Below are positions 17,401 to 26,437 of a stretch of 64,000 nt of DNA, in pieces (the first letter of the stretch is position 1; every line of letters starts with the position of its first letter). Below the pieces are notes generated by a model that saw nothing but the letters and a program-made list of their open reading frames with translations, was not told the origin of the DNA and ran no database searches. A program made the translations under genes and the position numbers. The DNA is from Pseudomonas citronellolis. Lineage in GTDB: Bacteria > Pseudomonadota > Gammaproteobacteria > Pseudomonadales > Pseudomonadaceae. The DNA is taken from positions 80,247-144,246 of the forward strand of contig NZ_FOLS01000020.1 in the NCBI RefSeq assembly GCF_900112375.1, in the 5' to 3' direction.

Positions 17401-17562
17401 CCCGTTCTCTCTTCATCCGGACTGTTACCGTCGGCCCCGGGATCGCACCGGGTCTGCTGACCTTGCCACTGCGGCGGTGGGCCGGTCGTGGCAAGCGCTC
17501 GCGGGCTCGACGCGTTGCGCGCCATCACCGCCGGTGGGGACTTGCACCCCGCCCTGAGAACG
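17401..17562 (-). ncRNA. FMN riboswitch (RFN element)
   Basis: Read on the minus strand, the element starts CTCAGGGCGGGGTGCAAGTC, continues with CCACCGGCGGTGATGG, GCCCGCGAGCG, GGTCAGCAGACCCGGTG, and GGGGCCGACGGTAACAGTCC, and ends GGATGAAGAGAG. These are the conserved blocks of the FMN aptamer. A species-specific hairpin (GCCACGACCGG... ) fills the variable arm. It lies between ribD and ribE, so it should repress ribE and the genes downstream of it when FMN is abundant. ribD is upstream and not under its direct control. Confidence 0.97.
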
Positions 17563-17679
17563 TCAATCGCGGCCGTTACAGCGTTGACCGCGTGTGGCGT
17601 TTTACCACAGGCCGGCGCAAGTCGGAAGGTTCAGTTTGCTCTCCCCGCGCATTCGCAGGGGGTAGCGCAGACAATTCCG

Positions 17680-18780
17680 TCAGACCGGCCGCGCCGTGAC
17701 CAGCCAGTCGTCGCCCACGGCGCGGATGTCGGCGATCTTCAGCTCGCGCGCCTCGGCCATCTTCTCCAGCGGCAGCTCCAAGAGCGGACGGGCGCTGGAA
17801 CCCAGCAGCTTGGGCGCAACGAAAATCCGGTACTCGTCCACCAGCCCCAGGCGGGCGAAGGCCCCGGCCAGGCGCGGGCCGGCTTCCACCAGCACTTCGT
17901 TGGCGCCGCGCGCGCCCAGTTCGGCGAGCAGCTTCGCCAGGTCGACGTGGCCATCGGCGCCGGGCAGCACCAGCAGCTCGCGGCCCTCGGCGGCGAAACC
18001 GTCGCGTTCGGCGCAGCTGGCCACCAGCGCCGGGCCGGCCTGGTAGAAGGCGGCGTCGGTCGGCACCCGCAGGCGACCGTCCACCAGCACGCGCAGCGGC
18101 TGGCGCGCGGCGGCCAGGGCGGTCTGTTCGGCGTCCAGGCCCAGTTCGTCGGGGCGCACGGTGAGGCGGGCAGAGTCCAGCAGCACGGTGTCGGCGCCGG
18201 AGAGCACCACGCTGGAGCGCGCACGCAGGCGCTGCACGGCGCGGCGCGCGGCGGCGCCGGTGATCCACTGGCTCTCGCCGCTGGCCATGGCGGTGCGCCC
18301 GTCCAGGCTCATCGCCAGCTTGACGCGAACGAACGGCAGGCCGGTCTCCATGCGCTTGATGAAGCCGGCGTTGATTTCCCGGGCCTCGGCCTCCAGCACG
18401 CCGCAGGCCACCTCGATGCCGGCCTCGGCCAGGCGCCGCAGCCCCTGCCCGGCGACCTGCGGGTTGGGGTCCTGCATGGCCGCCACCACGCGGGCGACGC
18501 CGGCCTTCACCAGGGCATCGGCGCAGGGCGGGGTGCGGCCGAAGTGGCTGCAGGGCTCCAGGGTGACGTAGGCGGTGGCGCCGCGGGCGTTGTCGCCGGC
18601 CTGGCGCAGGGCGTGGACCTCGGCGTGGGGCTCGCCGGCGCGGACGTGCCAGCCTTCGCCGATCACCACGCCGTCCTTGACCACCACGCAGCCGACGCGG
18701 GGATTGGGGTGGGTGGAGTACAGCCCCTTGCGCGCCAGTTCCAGCGCGCGGGCCATGTAGGCCAGGTCGACGGCGCTCAT
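17680..18780 (-). CDS. ribD: Bifunctional diaminohydroxyphosphoribosylaminopyrimidine deaminase / reductase
   Basis: Encodes 366 residues. The N-terminal deaminase has zinc motifs HAEVHAL and [11 protein letters not shown] (near residues 49-85). The C-terminal reductase has [33 protein letters not shown] and [15 protein letters not shown]. It carries out the second and third steps of riboflavin synthesis. Start [16 protein letters not shown] overlaps the nrdR stop by three bases (ATGA). The frame is open further upstream, but that DNA is nrdR. Confidence 0.97.
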   Translation of the reverse strand: MSAVDLAYMARALELARKGLYSTHPNPRVGCVVVKDGVVIGEGWHVRAGEPHAEVHALRQAGDNARGATAYVTLEPCSHFGRTPPCADALVKAGVARVVAAMQDPNPQVAGQGLRRLAEAGIEVACGVLEAEAREINAGFIKRMETGLPFVRVKLAMSLDGRTAMASGESQWITGAAARRAVQRLRARSSVVLSGADTVLLDSARLTVRPDELGLDAEQTALAAARQPLRVLVDGRLRVPTDAAFYQAGPALVASCAERDGFAAEGRELLVLPGADGHVDLAKLLAELGARGANEVLVEAGPRLAGAFARLGLVDEYRIFVAPKLLGSSARPLLELPLEKMAEARELKIADIRAVGDDWLVTARPV

Positions 18781-19241
18781 TCCTTGGACGGCTCCCGGGC
18801 CAGGCGCTCGATCTCCTCGCGGAACTCGTTGAGGTCCTGGAAGCGCCGGTACACCGAGGCGAAGCGGATGTAGGCCACCTCGTCGAGCTTCTGCAGCTCG
18901 GCCATCACCAGCTCGCCGAGCACCCGCGACTTCACCTCGCGCTCGCCGGTGGCGCGCAGCTTGTGCTTGATGTGGGCGATGGCCTCTTCCAGGCGCTCGA
19001 CGCTGACCGGGCGCTTCTCCAGCGCGCGCTGCATGCCGGCGCGCAGCTTGTCCTCGTCGAACGGCTGGCGGCTGCCGTCCTGCTTGATCAGCCGCGGCAT
19101 GACCAGCTCGGCGGTCTCGAAGGTGGTGAAGCGCTCGCCGCAGGCCAGGCACTCGCGGCGGCGGCGGACCTGGTCGCCCTCGGCGACCAGGCGGGAATCG
19201 ATGACTTTGGTGTCGTGGGCACCGCAGAAGGGACAATGCAT
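18777..19241 (-). CDS. nrdR: Transcriptional repressor NrdR
   Basis: Encodes 154 residues. NrdR represses ribonucleotide reductase genes in response to ATP/dATP. The N-terminal zinc ribbon is visible (MHCPFC...[10 protein letters not shown]), followed by an ATP-cone domain ([18 protein letters not shown]) and a helical C-terminus. The start is fixed by the zinc-ribbon cysteine at residue 3. The nrdR-ribD order is standard in gammaproteobacteria. The 163-base gap to the divergent lipoprotein gene should carry the promoters. Confidence 0.97.
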   Translation of the reverse strand: MHCPFCGAHDTKVIDSRLVAEGDQVRRRRECLACGERFTTFETAELVMPRLIKQDGSRQPFDEDKLRAGMQRALEKRPVSVERLEEAIAHIKHKLRATGEREVKSRVLGELVMAELQKLDEVAYIRFASVYRRFQDLNEFREEIERLAREPSKE

Positions 19242-19404
19242 GGCAGAGAATGGCCCTACGAAATGGTGGCCCATGGTACCCCATCCGCCGGGGCCCTTCG
19301 ACCGGCCGTTCGACGAAACATCCGGCGCCGCGCTCCCCGAGACAAGCCGCACGCTTTACGCTATACAGGCGCCGCCCTGGAAACCGCCGCGAGGGAAATC
19401 GCCC

Positions 19405-19851
19405 ATGCCACTCCGCCTTCTCTGCCTGCTCGCCCTGGCCCTGCTGGCCGCCTGTTCGAGCAAGCAACCCGCTCCGCAGCCTCCCGCCGCCAGTGCCCCG
19501 GCCAAGGCCGCCGCGACGCCCCTGCCGGCCAACCAGCGCGAATTGTCCGGGGTGCTCACCAGCAGCCGCGGCGCGTTGCCCGATGGCGCCGAGGTGGAAC
19601 TGGCCCTGCTGCTGATGGATGAACGCGACCGGCCGCAGCGCGCCCTGGCCAGCCTGGTCCTGGTGGGCAACGGCGGCGCCCTGCCCTTCAGCCTGCGCTA
19701 CGACCCCAGCGACTTCCCCAGCGGCGGCCGCATCGAACTGCATGCGCGGGTGGCGCAGAACGGCCAGTTGGCCTGGCGCCTGCGCCCGCTGACCATCGCT
19801 CCCGGGCAGTCCCAGGTCCTCGGCGAGCTGCGCCTGGAGCCGGCGCCGTGA
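19405..19851 (+). CDS. YbaY-family lipoprotein
   Basis: Encodes 148 residues. The signal peptide ends in a lipobox LLAACSSK (Cys near residue 18), so it should be a lipid-anchored envelope protein. A Pro/Ala-rich linker (residues 20-45) precedes a beta domain with [24 protein letters not shown] and [13 protein letters not shown], the YbaY/HslJ-like pattern. The function of this family is not established. A purine-rich GAGGGAA site precedes the ATG, and the stop overlaps the next start (GTGA). Confidence 0.8.
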   Translation: MPLRLLCLLALALLAACSSKQPAPQPPAASAPAKAAATPLPANQRELSGVLTSSRGALPDGAEVELALLLMDERDRPQRALASLVLVGNGGALPFSLRYDPSDFPSGGRIELHARVAQNGQLAWRLRPLTIAPGQSQVLGELRLEPAP

Positions 19852-20507
19852 AGGCCCCGCAGGACCTGCAGCAGGCCCTGGGCGAGCTGCTCGGCGACGC
19901 CCGCCTGGGCGCCGAGCGCCTGCCCGGCACCGACATAGCGCTGTGGCTGATCGATGCGCAGAACATGGACCGCCAGTTCAGCCCCGACGAGACCCGCCGC
20001 ATCCTCGAAGAACCGCCCTACTGGTGCTTCTGCTGGGCCAGCGGTCTGGCCCTGGCGCGCTGGCTGGCCGAGCGCCCGCAGTGGGTGGCCGGCAAGCGCG
20101 TGCTGGACTTCGGCGCCGGCTCCGGCATCGCCGCCATCGCCGCGGCCAAGGCCGGCGCCGCCGAAGTGGTGGCCTGCGACCTCGACCCGCTGGCCCTGGC
20201 CGCCAGCCGCGCCAATGCCGAGCTGAACGGCGTGCAGCTGAGCTATTCAGAAGATTTCTTCGGCGAAGAGGACCGCTACGACCTGATCCTGGTCGCCGAC
20301 GTGCTCTACGACCGCGCCAACCTGCCGCTGCTCGACGCCTTCCTCGGCAAGGGCCGCGAGGCCCTGGTGGCCGACTCGCGGGTGCGCGACTTCCAGCACC
20401 CGCTGTACCGGCGCCTGGACATCCTCGACGCCTGCACCTGGCCGGACCTGGCCGAGCCCCACGAATTCCGCAAGGTCAGCCTGTATCACGCGCAACGCGG
20501 CGCCTGA
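19848..20507 (+). CDS. Class I SAM-dependent methyltransferase, PrmA/ETFB-type
   Basis: Encodes 219 residues from a GTG start overlapping the preceding stop. The SAM site is [21 protein letters not shown] near residue 85, followed by [22 protein letters not shown] and [17 protein letters not shown]. The pattern matches the protein-lysine methyltransferase group that includes METTL20/ETFB methyltransferases and PrmA-like enzymes. A PrmA role for L11 is unlikely, since PrmA is longer. The target protein is unknown. Confidence 0.8.
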   Translation: MKAPQDLQQALGELLGDARLGAERLPGTDIALWLIDAQNMDRQFSPDETRRILEEPPYWCFCWASGLALARWLAERPQWVAGKRVLDFGAGSGIAAIAAAKAGAAEVVACDLDPLALAASRANAELNGVQLSYSEDFFGEEDRYDLILVADVLYDRANLPLLDAFLGKGREALVADSRVRDFQHPLYRRLDILDACTWPDLAEPHEFRKVSLYHAQRGA

Positions 20508-20541
20508 CCGCCGTCGTAAGGACCGCGCCGAGGCGCTCTTC

Positions 20542-20608
20542 GTAGGAGCGAGCTTGCTCGCGAATGAGCCCCGCAGCGGAGTCTGTTCGCGAGCAAGCTC
20601 GCTCCTAC
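20542..20608. repeat. REP doublet (REPIN)
   Basis: Inverted REPs at 20542-20564 and 20586-20608 with a 21-base spacer (TGAGCCCCGCAGCGGAGTCTG). The spacer is nearly identical to that in the REPIN at 9983, so the two are close copies. Confidence 0.9.
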
Positions 20609-20727
20609 GAGAAGCCGTGCTCACCTGGGACGTAGGGCGCGGTGCGGCATTGCCTTGTTTCCGTCCGCCGCGCCCCCACTTATAGTGACCAGCACCCTTT
20701 CGCCCCTTTCGCCCGACGAGAGCCCCC

Positions 20728-21597
20728 ATGAGCGACACGCCCTACATCTTCGACGTCACCAGCGCCGACTTCGACCAGTTGGTGATCCAGAACTCTTTCC
20801 ACAAGCCGGTGCTCGTCGACTTCTGGGCCGACTGGTGCGCGCCCTGCAAGGCGCTGATGCCGATGCTGGCGCAGGTCACCGAGTCCTACCAGGGCGAACT
20901 GCTGCTGGCCAAGGTCAACTGCGACGTCGAGCAGGACATCGTCATGCGCTTCGGCATCCGCAGCCTGCCCACCGTGGTGCTGTTCAAGGACGGCCAGCCG
21001 GTCGACGGCTTCGCCGGCGCACAACCGGAATCGGCGGTGCGGCAGATGCTGGAGCAGCACGTACAGCCGCCGGCAGCCCCCGCCGGCAACCCGCTGGACG
21101 CTGCCGAAGCCGCCTTCGCCGAAGGCCGCTTCGCCGAGGCCGAGGCCCAGCTCAAGGCCCTGCTGGGCGAAGACAACACCAATGCCGCGGCGCTGATCCT
21201 CTACGCCCGCTGCCTGGCCGAGCGCGGCGAGCTGGGCGAAGCCGAGACGGTGCTGGACGCGGTGAAGAGCGACGAGCACAAGTCCGCCCTGGCCGCCGCC
21301 CGCGCCCAGCTGACCTTCCTGCGCCAGGCCGCCGACCTGCCCGACGCCGCCACCCTGAAAACCCGCCTGGCGGCCGACGCCGGCGACGACGAGGCCGCCT
21401 ACCAACTGGCCGTGCAGCAACTCGCGCGGCAGCAGTACGAAGCGGCGATGGACGGCCTGTTGCGCCTGTTCCAACGCAACCGCGGCTACGCCGAGGACCT
21501 GCCGCGCAAGACGCTGGTGCAGGTGTTCGACCTGCTGGGCAATGAGCATCCGCTGGTGATCGCCTATCGGCGGAAGTTGGCCAATCTGCTGTATTGA
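20728..21597 (+). CDS. Thioredoxin-TPR chaperedoxin, CnoX/YbbN-like
   Basis: Encodes 289 residues. Residues 5-110 are a thioredoxin fold with an active WCAPCK motif (residues 36-41) and LPTVVLFKDGQPVDGF. The remainder is tetratricopeptide-like helices with Ala-rich repeats (AEAAFAEGRFAEAEAQLKALLG). This is the CnoX/YbbN layout; CnoX protects proteins from overoxidation and hands them to GroEL. E. coli CnoX has SXXC, whereas this protein keeps both cysteines and could therefore reduce disulfides. Confidence 0.9.
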   Translation: MSDTPYIFDVTSADFDQLVIQNSFHKPVLVDFWADWCAPCKALMPMLAQVTESYQGELLLAKVNCDVEQDIVMRFGIRSLPTVVLFKDGQPVDGFAGAQPESAVRQMLEQHVQPPAAPAGNPLDAAEAAFAEGRFAEAEAQLKALLGEDNTNAAALILYARCLAERGELGEAETVLDAVKSDEHKSALAAARAQLTFLRQAADLPDAATLKTRLAADAGDDEAAYQLAVQQLARQQYEAAMDGLLRLFQRNRGYAEDLPRKTLVQVFDLLGNEHPLVIAYRRKLANLLY

Positions 21598-21616
21598 GCA
21601 GGGGGGTTCGTTTCGT

Positions 21617-21889
21617 GTAGGAGCGAGCTTGCTCGCGAACGGTGCCAACCGGCTGCTCTGGTGCTGGGTGTGGCGCCGTCCCCTCTCCCTGAAGGGAGAG
21701 GGGGCTTGTCCGTGCCGAGAGAGGTGATGGTTTCAGCTGGAAGCCAACGGACTAGCCGGCTAACTCAGGAATACCCAAGCGCTCCGAACGGTCCCCTCTC
21801 CCTTCAGGGAGAGGGTTAGGGAGAGGGCGCTCTCATGCCTGGCACCAGCATGGCCGGGAAACTCCGTTCGCGAGCAAGCTCGCTCCTAC
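21617..21889. repeat. Composite REP-flanked repeat, copy A
   Basis: A 273-base block starts with a forward REP (21617) and ends with an inverted REP (21889). Inside are two CCCTCTCCCT-type palindromes (21679-21703, CCCTCTCCCTGAAGGGAGAG; 21791-21811, the inverse) around a core with GGTTTCAGCTGGAAGC and ACTAGCCGGCTAACTC. Related blocks occur at 40388, 47135 and 60340. It fills the 317-base gap 21598-21914, in which I see no gene. Confidence 0.75.
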
Positions 21890-21914
21890 GAAAAGCAAAA
21901 AGCCCAAAAGCCCC

Positions 21915-22277
21915 TTACTCCCCAACCCAGGTAAACACCTGAGTCCCCTCCCGCACTTCGATCCTCACATCCGGACTATGCCGCAAACGCACCAGCAGCC
22001 CCTTGGCCGCGCCGGCGCTGCCAGCCAGGGCGGCCAGTTCGTCAAGCAGTTGCGGGCCTTCGCAACTGCCGGCCCGGCGCAACAGGTCGCGGGCCGCCTG
22101 CCACAGGCGGTCGGTACCGCTGGGCGCCACCAGCGGGTTATCCACAGGCGCCACCGGAGCGGCGACAGGTGCGGCGGGCGCATGGCGCAGTGCCGCGCCC
22201 AGGCGCTGCCACTCTTCCTCGTCCAGTTCCAGGCTCAGGTCCACCGGCCAGTCGCCGATGCTTCCACGGATTCGCAT
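21915..22277 (-). CDS. Hypothetical protein
   Basis: Encodes 120 residues from MRIRGSIGDWPVDLSLELDE, chosen because a strong GGAGGAAA ribosome site lies just upstream; the frame stays open further. The N-terminal 30 residues look like a short beta hairpin rich in acids, then an Ala/Pro-rich linker (APAAPVAAPVAPVD), then a helical C-terminal domain (TDRLWQAARDLLRRAG, LLDELAALAG, LRHSPDVRIEVREG). No known family was recognised. A similar gene sits beside the zinc operon in P. aeruginosa. Confidence 0.65.
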   Translation of the reverse strand: MRIRGSIGDWPVDLSLELDEEEWQRLGAALRHAPAAPVAAPVAPVDNPLVAPSGTDRLWQAARDLLRRAGSCEGPQLLDELAALAGSAGAAKGLLVRLRHSPDVRIEVREGTQVFTWVGE

Positions 22278-22365
22278 GTCGGTTTCCTCCTGCATGTCGG
22301 CATGCTCCCACGCCAGCCCGGCCACGCCAATCTCCCGGGGCGCCTCTAGCCAGCCGCAATATTTC

Positions 22366-22378
22366 GTTATAACGTAAC
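22366..22378. promoter_or_regulatory. Candidate Zur box
   Basis: GTTATAACGTAAC matches 10 of 12 defined positions of the gammaproteobacterial Zur core GTTATA-N-TATAAC. It lies 34 bases before the start of the histidine-rich zinc-binding protein gene and is divergent from the hypothetical gene. This fits zinc-starvation control of the following four genes. Confidence 0.6.
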
Positions 22379-22411
22379 GCACTCTCGATTTTTCCCTCCC
22401 GGAGACCGTCC

Positions 22412-22978
22412 ATGCGCCCCTTGCTGCTCGCCCTCGCCCTGATCCCCTTCGCCGCCGCCCAGGCCCATGACGAACACGAGCATGGCAGCCTCGGCAAGCA
22501 CGAGCACGGCGTGGCCCAGCTCAACGTCGCGCTGGACGGCAACACCCTGGAGCTGGAAGTGGACAGCCCGGCGATGAACTTCGTCGGCTTCGAGCACCCG
22601 GCCAGCAGCGCCGCCGACCAGGCCACCGTGGCCGCCGCCCGCGCCCAGCTGGGCAAGCCCCTGGAGCTGGTACAGGCACCGGCCGCAGCCAAGTGCGGCG
22701 TCGCCGAGGTGGAGCTGGAAAGTCCGCTGTTCGGCAGTGCCAAGGCCCACGAACATGACCACGACGACGATGGCGACGAGCACGAAGGCCACCAGCACAG
22801 CGACATCAACGCCCACTACAAGCTGACCTGCGCCGCGCCCGAAGCCCTCACCAGCCTCGACTTCGCCCCGCTGTTCAAGCGCTTCCCCGGCACCCAGAAG
22901 CTGGTGGTGCAGCTGATCGGCCCGAACGGCCAGCAGGGCGCCGAGCTGACCCCGGCCAGCAGCCTGCTGAAGTTCTGA
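22412..22978 (+). CDS. zrgA: Periplasmic histidine-rich zinc-uptake protein, ZrgA/DUF2796-like
   Basis: Encodes 188 residues. A signal peptide (MRPLLLALALIPFAAAQA) is followed by an N-terminal His-rich stretch (HDEHEHGSLGKHEHGVAQL), a DUF2796 body (SPAMNFVGFEHPA) and a second His/Asp-rich loop near residues 110-135 (HEHDHDDDGDEHEGHQHSD). These features fit periplasmic zinc capture for the downstream ABC genes. It heads a run of four plus-strand genes with gaps of 8, 2 and 9 bases, behind a Zur-like box. Confidence 0.85.
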   Translation: MRPLLLALALIPFAAAQAHDEHEHGSLGKHEHGVAQLNVALDGNTLELEVDSPAMNFVGFEHPASSAADQATVAAARAQLGKPLELVQAPAAAKCGVAEVELESPLFGSAKAHEHDHDDDGDEHEGHQHSDINAHYKLTCAAPEALTSLDFAPLFKRFPGTQKLVVQLIGPNGQQGAELTPASSLLKF

Positions 22979-22986
22979 CGCGCCCC

Positions 22987-23694
22987 ATGGACACCCTGCT
23001 CGAACTCCGCGACCTCGGCTTCGCCTGGCCCGGCCAGGCGGAGCTGCTGGACATCCCGCAGTTTTCCCTCGGCCGTGGCGAGACGCTGTTCCTCAAGGGC
23101 CCCTCCGGCAGCGGCAAGACCACTCTGCTCGGCCTGCTGGGCGGCGTGCAGAAGCCCCGGCGCGGCAGCATCCGCCTGCTCGGCGAGGACCTGGCGCAGC
23201 TCTCCGCCGCGCGCCGCGACCACTTCCGCGTCGACCACACCGGCTACATCTTCCAGCAGTTCAACCTGCTGCCGTTCCTCTCGGTGCAGGAGAACGTCGA
23301 ACTGCCCTGCCACTTCTCGCGCAGCCGCGCGGCCCGCGCTCGCGAGCGCCACGGCAGCGTCGGCGAAGCCGCCAGCGCCCTGCTCGCGCACCTGGGCCTG
23401 GGCGACGCGGCGCTGCTGCAGCGGCGCGCCGACAACCTCTCCATCGGCCAGCAGCAGCGCGTCGCCGCGGCGCGCGCGCTGATCGGCCAGCCGGAACTGG
23501 TGATCGCCGACGAGCCGACCTCGGCGCTGGACGCCGACGCCCGCGAAGCCTTTCTCCAACTGCTGTTCGCCGAATGCCGCGCGGCCGGCGCCAGCCTGCT
23601 GTTCGTCAGCCACGACCAGAGCCTGGCGCCGCTGTTCGACCGCAGTCTGTCGCTGGCCGACCTCAACCGCGCCGCCACCGCCCCCGGGATCTGA
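22987..23694 (+). CDS. ABC transporter ATP-binding protein, LolD/MacB-type
   Basis: Encodes 235 residues with all ABC ATPase motifs: Walker A GPSGSGKTT near residue 38, Q-loop IFQQFNLLPFLS, signature LSIGQQQRVAAARAL, Walker B LVIADEPTSALD and the switch SHD. The subfamily resembles MacB/LolD ATPases that work with FtsX-like permeases. Together with the next gene it forms a putative exporter-type or mechanotransmission ABC system tied to zinc homeostasis by its position behind zrgA. The transported substrate is not known. Confidence 0.9.
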   Translation: MDTLLELRDLGFAWPGQAELLDIPQFSLGRGETLFLKGPSGSGKTTLLGLLGGVQKPRRGSIRLLGEDLAQLSAARRDHFRVDHTGYIFQQFNLLPFLSVQENVELPCHFSRSRAARARERHGSVGEAASALLAHLGLGDAALLQRRADNLSIGQQQRVAAARALIGQPELVIADEPTSALDADAREAFLQLLFAECRAAGASLLFVSHDQSLAPLFDRSLSLADLNRAATAPGI

Positions 23695-23696
23695 GC

Positions 23697-24962
23697 ATGT
23701 ATCTGTTGCGCCTGGCCCTGGCCAGCCTTTCCAACCGCCGCTTCACCGCGTTGCTCACGGTCTTCGCCATCGCCCTCTCCGCCTGTCTGCTGCTGGCCGT
23801 GGAGCGGGTGCGCAGCGAGGCCCGCGCCAGCTTCGCCAGCACCATTTCCGGCACTGACCTGATCGTCGGCGCGCGCTCCGGCTCGATCAACCTGCTGCTG
23901 TACTCGGTGTTCCGCATCGGCAACGCCACCAACAACATCCGCTGGGAGAGCTTCCAGACGGTCAAGGCCAGCCCGCTGGTGAAATGGGCCATCCCGATCT
24001 CCCTGGGCGACTCGCACCGCGGCTACCGGGTGATGGGCACCGACACCGGCTACTTCGAGCACTACCGCTACGCCCGCGACCAGCAGTTGCAACTGGCCGA
24101 GGGCCGGCCCTTCGGCCAGGACCTGTTCGACGTGGTGCTCGGCGCCGAGGTGGCCGAGGCGCTGCACTACAAGCTGGGCGATCACATCGTCCTCAGCCAC
24201 GGGGTGAGCACCATCAGCCTGGTGCAGCACGACGACAAGCCGTTCACCGTGGTCGGCATCCTCAAGCGTACCGGCACCCCGGTGGACCGCACCCTGCACA
24301 TTTCCCTGGCCGGCATGGAGGCGCTGCACGTCGACTGGAAGAACGGCGTGCCGGCCCGCGGCGCGGGGCGTATCAGCGCCGACCAGGCGCGCCACATGGA
24401 CCTGCAGCCGACCGCCATCACCGCCTTCCTGCTCGGCCTGAAGAGCAAGGTGGCGACCTTCGCCCTGCAACGGCAGATCAACGAGTACGACGGCGAGCCG
24501 CTGCTGGCCATCCTCCCCGGCGTGGCCCTGCAGGAGCTGTGGGGGCTGATGGGCACGGCGGAGAAGGCGCTGTTCGTGGTCTCGCTGTTCGTGGTGCTGA
24601 CCGGCCTGATCGGCATGCTCACCGCCATCCTCACCAGCCTCAACGAACGCCGCCGCGAGATGGCCATCCTGCGCTCGGTGGGCGCGCGGCCCTGGCACGT
24701 GTTCAGCCTGCTGCTGGCCGAGGCCTTCGCCCTGGCCCTGGCCGGCGTCACCCTCGGCCTGGGCCTGCTGTACGCCGGCATCGCCGCCGCCCAGGGCTAC
24801 GTGCAGGCCAACTACGGCATCTTCCTGCCGCTGGCGGCGCCGAGCGCCTATGAGTGGTCGCTGCTCGGCGGCATACTGCTGGCCGCCATACTGATCGGCT
24901 GCGTGCCGGCCTGGCGCGCCTATCGCCAGTCGCTGGCCGACGGCCTGTCGATCCGCATCTGA
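23697..24962 (+). CDS. ABC transporter permease, FtsX/MacB family
   Basis: Encodes 421 residues from the ATG at 23697, two bases after the ATPase gene. One N-terminal membrane segment (FTALLTVFAIALSACLLLAV) is followed by a large periplasmic domain of about 240 residues (TDLIVGARSGSINLLLYSVF, FEHYRYARDQQ). Three C-terminal membrane segments follow, with the FtsX pattern ILTSLNERRREMAILRSVGARP, the coupling region to the ATPase. Family members do not usually move substrates through the membrane but transmit ATPase motion to the periplasm. Confidence 0.9.
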   Translation: MYLLRLALASLSNRRFTALLTVFAIALSACLLLAVERVRSEARASFASTISGTDLIVGARSGSINLLLYSVFRIGNATNNIRWESFQTVKASPLVKWAIPISLGDSHRGYRVMGTDTGYFEHYRYARDQQLQLAEGRPFGQDLFDVVLGAEVAEALHYKLGDHIVLSHGVSTISLVQHDDKPFTVVGILKRTGTPVDRTLHISLAGMEALHVDWKNGVPARGAGRISADQARHMDLQPTAITAFLLGLKSKVATFALQRQINEYDGEPLLAILPGVALQELWGLMGTAEKALFVVSLFVVLTGLIGMLTAILTSLNERRREMAILRSVGARPWHVFSLLLAEAFALALAGVTLGLGLLYAGIAAAQGYVQANYGIFLPLAAPSAYEWSLLGGILLAAILIGCVPAWRAYRQSLADGLSIRI

Positions 24963-24971
24963 GTAGCCCCC

Positions 24972-25499
24972 ATGAAAAGAACCGCCTCCACCTTCCTCGC
25001 CCTGCTCCTGCTCGCCGCCGGCGCGGCCTGGGCCGGCACGCCGCAGACGCTGACCTGGCCGCAGCTGATCCCCGAGGGCGCGCCGCCGCCCCCGCCGCCG
25101 GTGCCGCTGCACGACATTTCCCAGCTTAGCGACGCGCTCAACGCCGAGAGCGGCCCGGCGGCCAAGCAGCAGTCGCCGGCCGCCCCGGTGGTGCAGGCGC
25201 TGGACGGCCAGCAGGTGAAGCTGCCCGGCTACATAGTGCCGCTGGACGTCGGCCAGGACGGCGAGGTCAACGAGTTCCTCCTGGTGCCCTACTACGGCGC
25301 CTGCATCCACGTGCCACCGCCGCCGTCCAACCAGATCGTCTACGTGCACCAGGCCCACGGCGTGAAGATGGACGAGCTGTACCAGCCCTACTGGGTGGTC
25401 GGGCGCATGCAGGTGAAGCACATCGACAGCGATCTGGCCCAGGCCGGCTACCAGCTCAAAGCCGACGAGGTCACGCCGTACGAATACGAGGGCGAATAG
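24972..25499 (+). CDS. Exported DUF3299 protein
   Basis: Encodes 175 residues. A signal peptide (MKRTASTFLALLLLAAGAAWA) precedes a proline run (GAPPPPPPVP) and a DUF3299 domain: LPGYIVPLDVGQDGEVNEFLLVPYYGACIHVPPPP and MQVKHIDSDLAQAGYQL. The single cysteine and nearby histidine (ACIHVPPPP) are the most conserved features and could bind metal. It closes the zinc-linked operon and is separated from the permease by 9 bases. The molecular role is unknown. Confidence 0.8.
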   Translation: MKRTASTFLALLLLAAGAAWAGTPQTLTWPQLIPEGAPPPPPPVPLHDISQLSDALNAESGPAAKQQSPAAPVVQALDGQQVKLPGYIVPLDVGQDGEVNEFLLVPYYGACIHVPPPPSNQIVYVHQAHGVKMDELYQPYWVVGRMQVKHIDSDLAQAGYQLKADEVTPYEYEGE

Positions 25500-25549
25500 C
25501 CTGCGACCATCCGCCACAGGCATTACCCCTACGAGGCAGGGGGGCTTTA

Positions 25550-25563
25550 TTGAGCTGAATCAA
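25550..25563 (+). promoter_or_regulatory. ANR/FNR box of the oprG promoter
   Basis: TTGAG-CTGA-ATCAA matches the ANR/FNR consensus TTGAT-N4-ATCAA at all but one position. A -10-like TACCAT lies at 25585-25590. A start near 25598 would put the box centre at -41.5, the classical class II activator position. This fits oxygen-limited activation of oprG, as known in P. aeruginosa. Confidence 0.75.
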
Positions 25564-25634
25564 GAAGGATCGCTTAGCGCCGTCTACCATGATGTCCACC
25601 AACGCTTATTCCAAAATCATGGAGCATCACCATC

Positions 25635-26354
25635 ATGCGCAAGTCCTGGCTCACCGCCTCCCTGCTCGCCGCCGCCGTATCCACGCCGTTCGCCGCCCAG
25701 GCTGCGGACATCCAGGGCCACAAGGCCGGTGACTTCATCGTCCGCGGCGGCTTCGCCACCGTAGCCCCCAACGACGACAGCAGCGACATCAAGCTGGACG
25801 GCGGCAAGGTCGGCGGCACCAAGGCCACCGTGGACAGCGACACCCAGCTGGGCCTGACCTTCAGCTACCTGATCACCGACAAGATCGGTGTCGAGCTGGT
25901 CGCCGCCACCCCGTTCAACCACCAGGTCGACGTCAAGGGCCTGAACCGCGCCACCGGCCTGACCGGCCTGGACGGCAAGCTGGCCGACATCAAGCAGCTG
26001 CCGCCGACCGTGCTGCTGCAGTACTACCCCATGGGCGGCACCAACTCCGCCTTCCAGCCCTACGGCGGCCTGGGCGTGAACTACACCACCTTCTTCGACG
26101 AAGACCTGGCCAGCAACCGCAAGGACCAGGGCTTCAGCAACCTGAAGCTGCAGGATTCCTGGGGCCTGGCCGGCGAACTGGGCTTCGACTACATGCTCAA
26201 CGAGCACGCTCTGTTCAACGTTGCCGTGTGGTACATGGACATCGACACCAAGGCCAGCGTCAACGGCCCGGGCGCCCTGGGCATCCAGAAGACCAAGGTC
26301 GACGTAGACGTCGATCCGTGGGTGTACATGATTGGCTTCGGCTACAAGTTCTAA
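25635..26354 (+). CDS. oprG: Outer membrane protein OprG (OmpW family)
   Basis: Encodes 239 residues. A signal peptide (MRKSWLTASLLAAAVSTPFAAQAA) precedes an eight-stranded OmpW-type barrel: AGDFIVRGGFATVAPND, LGLTFSYLITDKIGVELVAATPF, YGGLGVNYTTFFDE and the terminal MIGFGYKF ending in phenylalanine, the usual outer-membrane insertion signal. OprG/OmpW proteins allow small hydrophobic molecules or amino acids across the outer membrane. Codon use is strongly biased, as in abundant proteins. The ANR box upstream and the terminator downstream make it a single-gene unit. Confidence 0.95.
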   Translation: MRKSWLTASLLAAAVSTPFAAQAADIQGHKAGDFIVRGGFATVAPNDDSSDIKLDGGKVGGTKATVDSDTQLGLTFSYLITDKIGVELVAATPFNHQVDVKGLNRATGLTGLDGKLADIKQLPPTVLLQYYPMGGTNSAFQPYGGLGVNYTTFFDEDLASNRKDQGFSNLKLQDSWGLAGELGFDYMLNEHALFNVAVWYMDIDTKASVNGPGALGIQKTKVDVDVDPWVYMIGFGYKF

Positions 26355-26437
26355 GAGCCTGACCACGATCTGTTGCGCGTCGGTATAACTGAGATAGCCT
26401 TCGGCAAATGCCGGTAGTGCTGTTCACTTAAGAAAGG

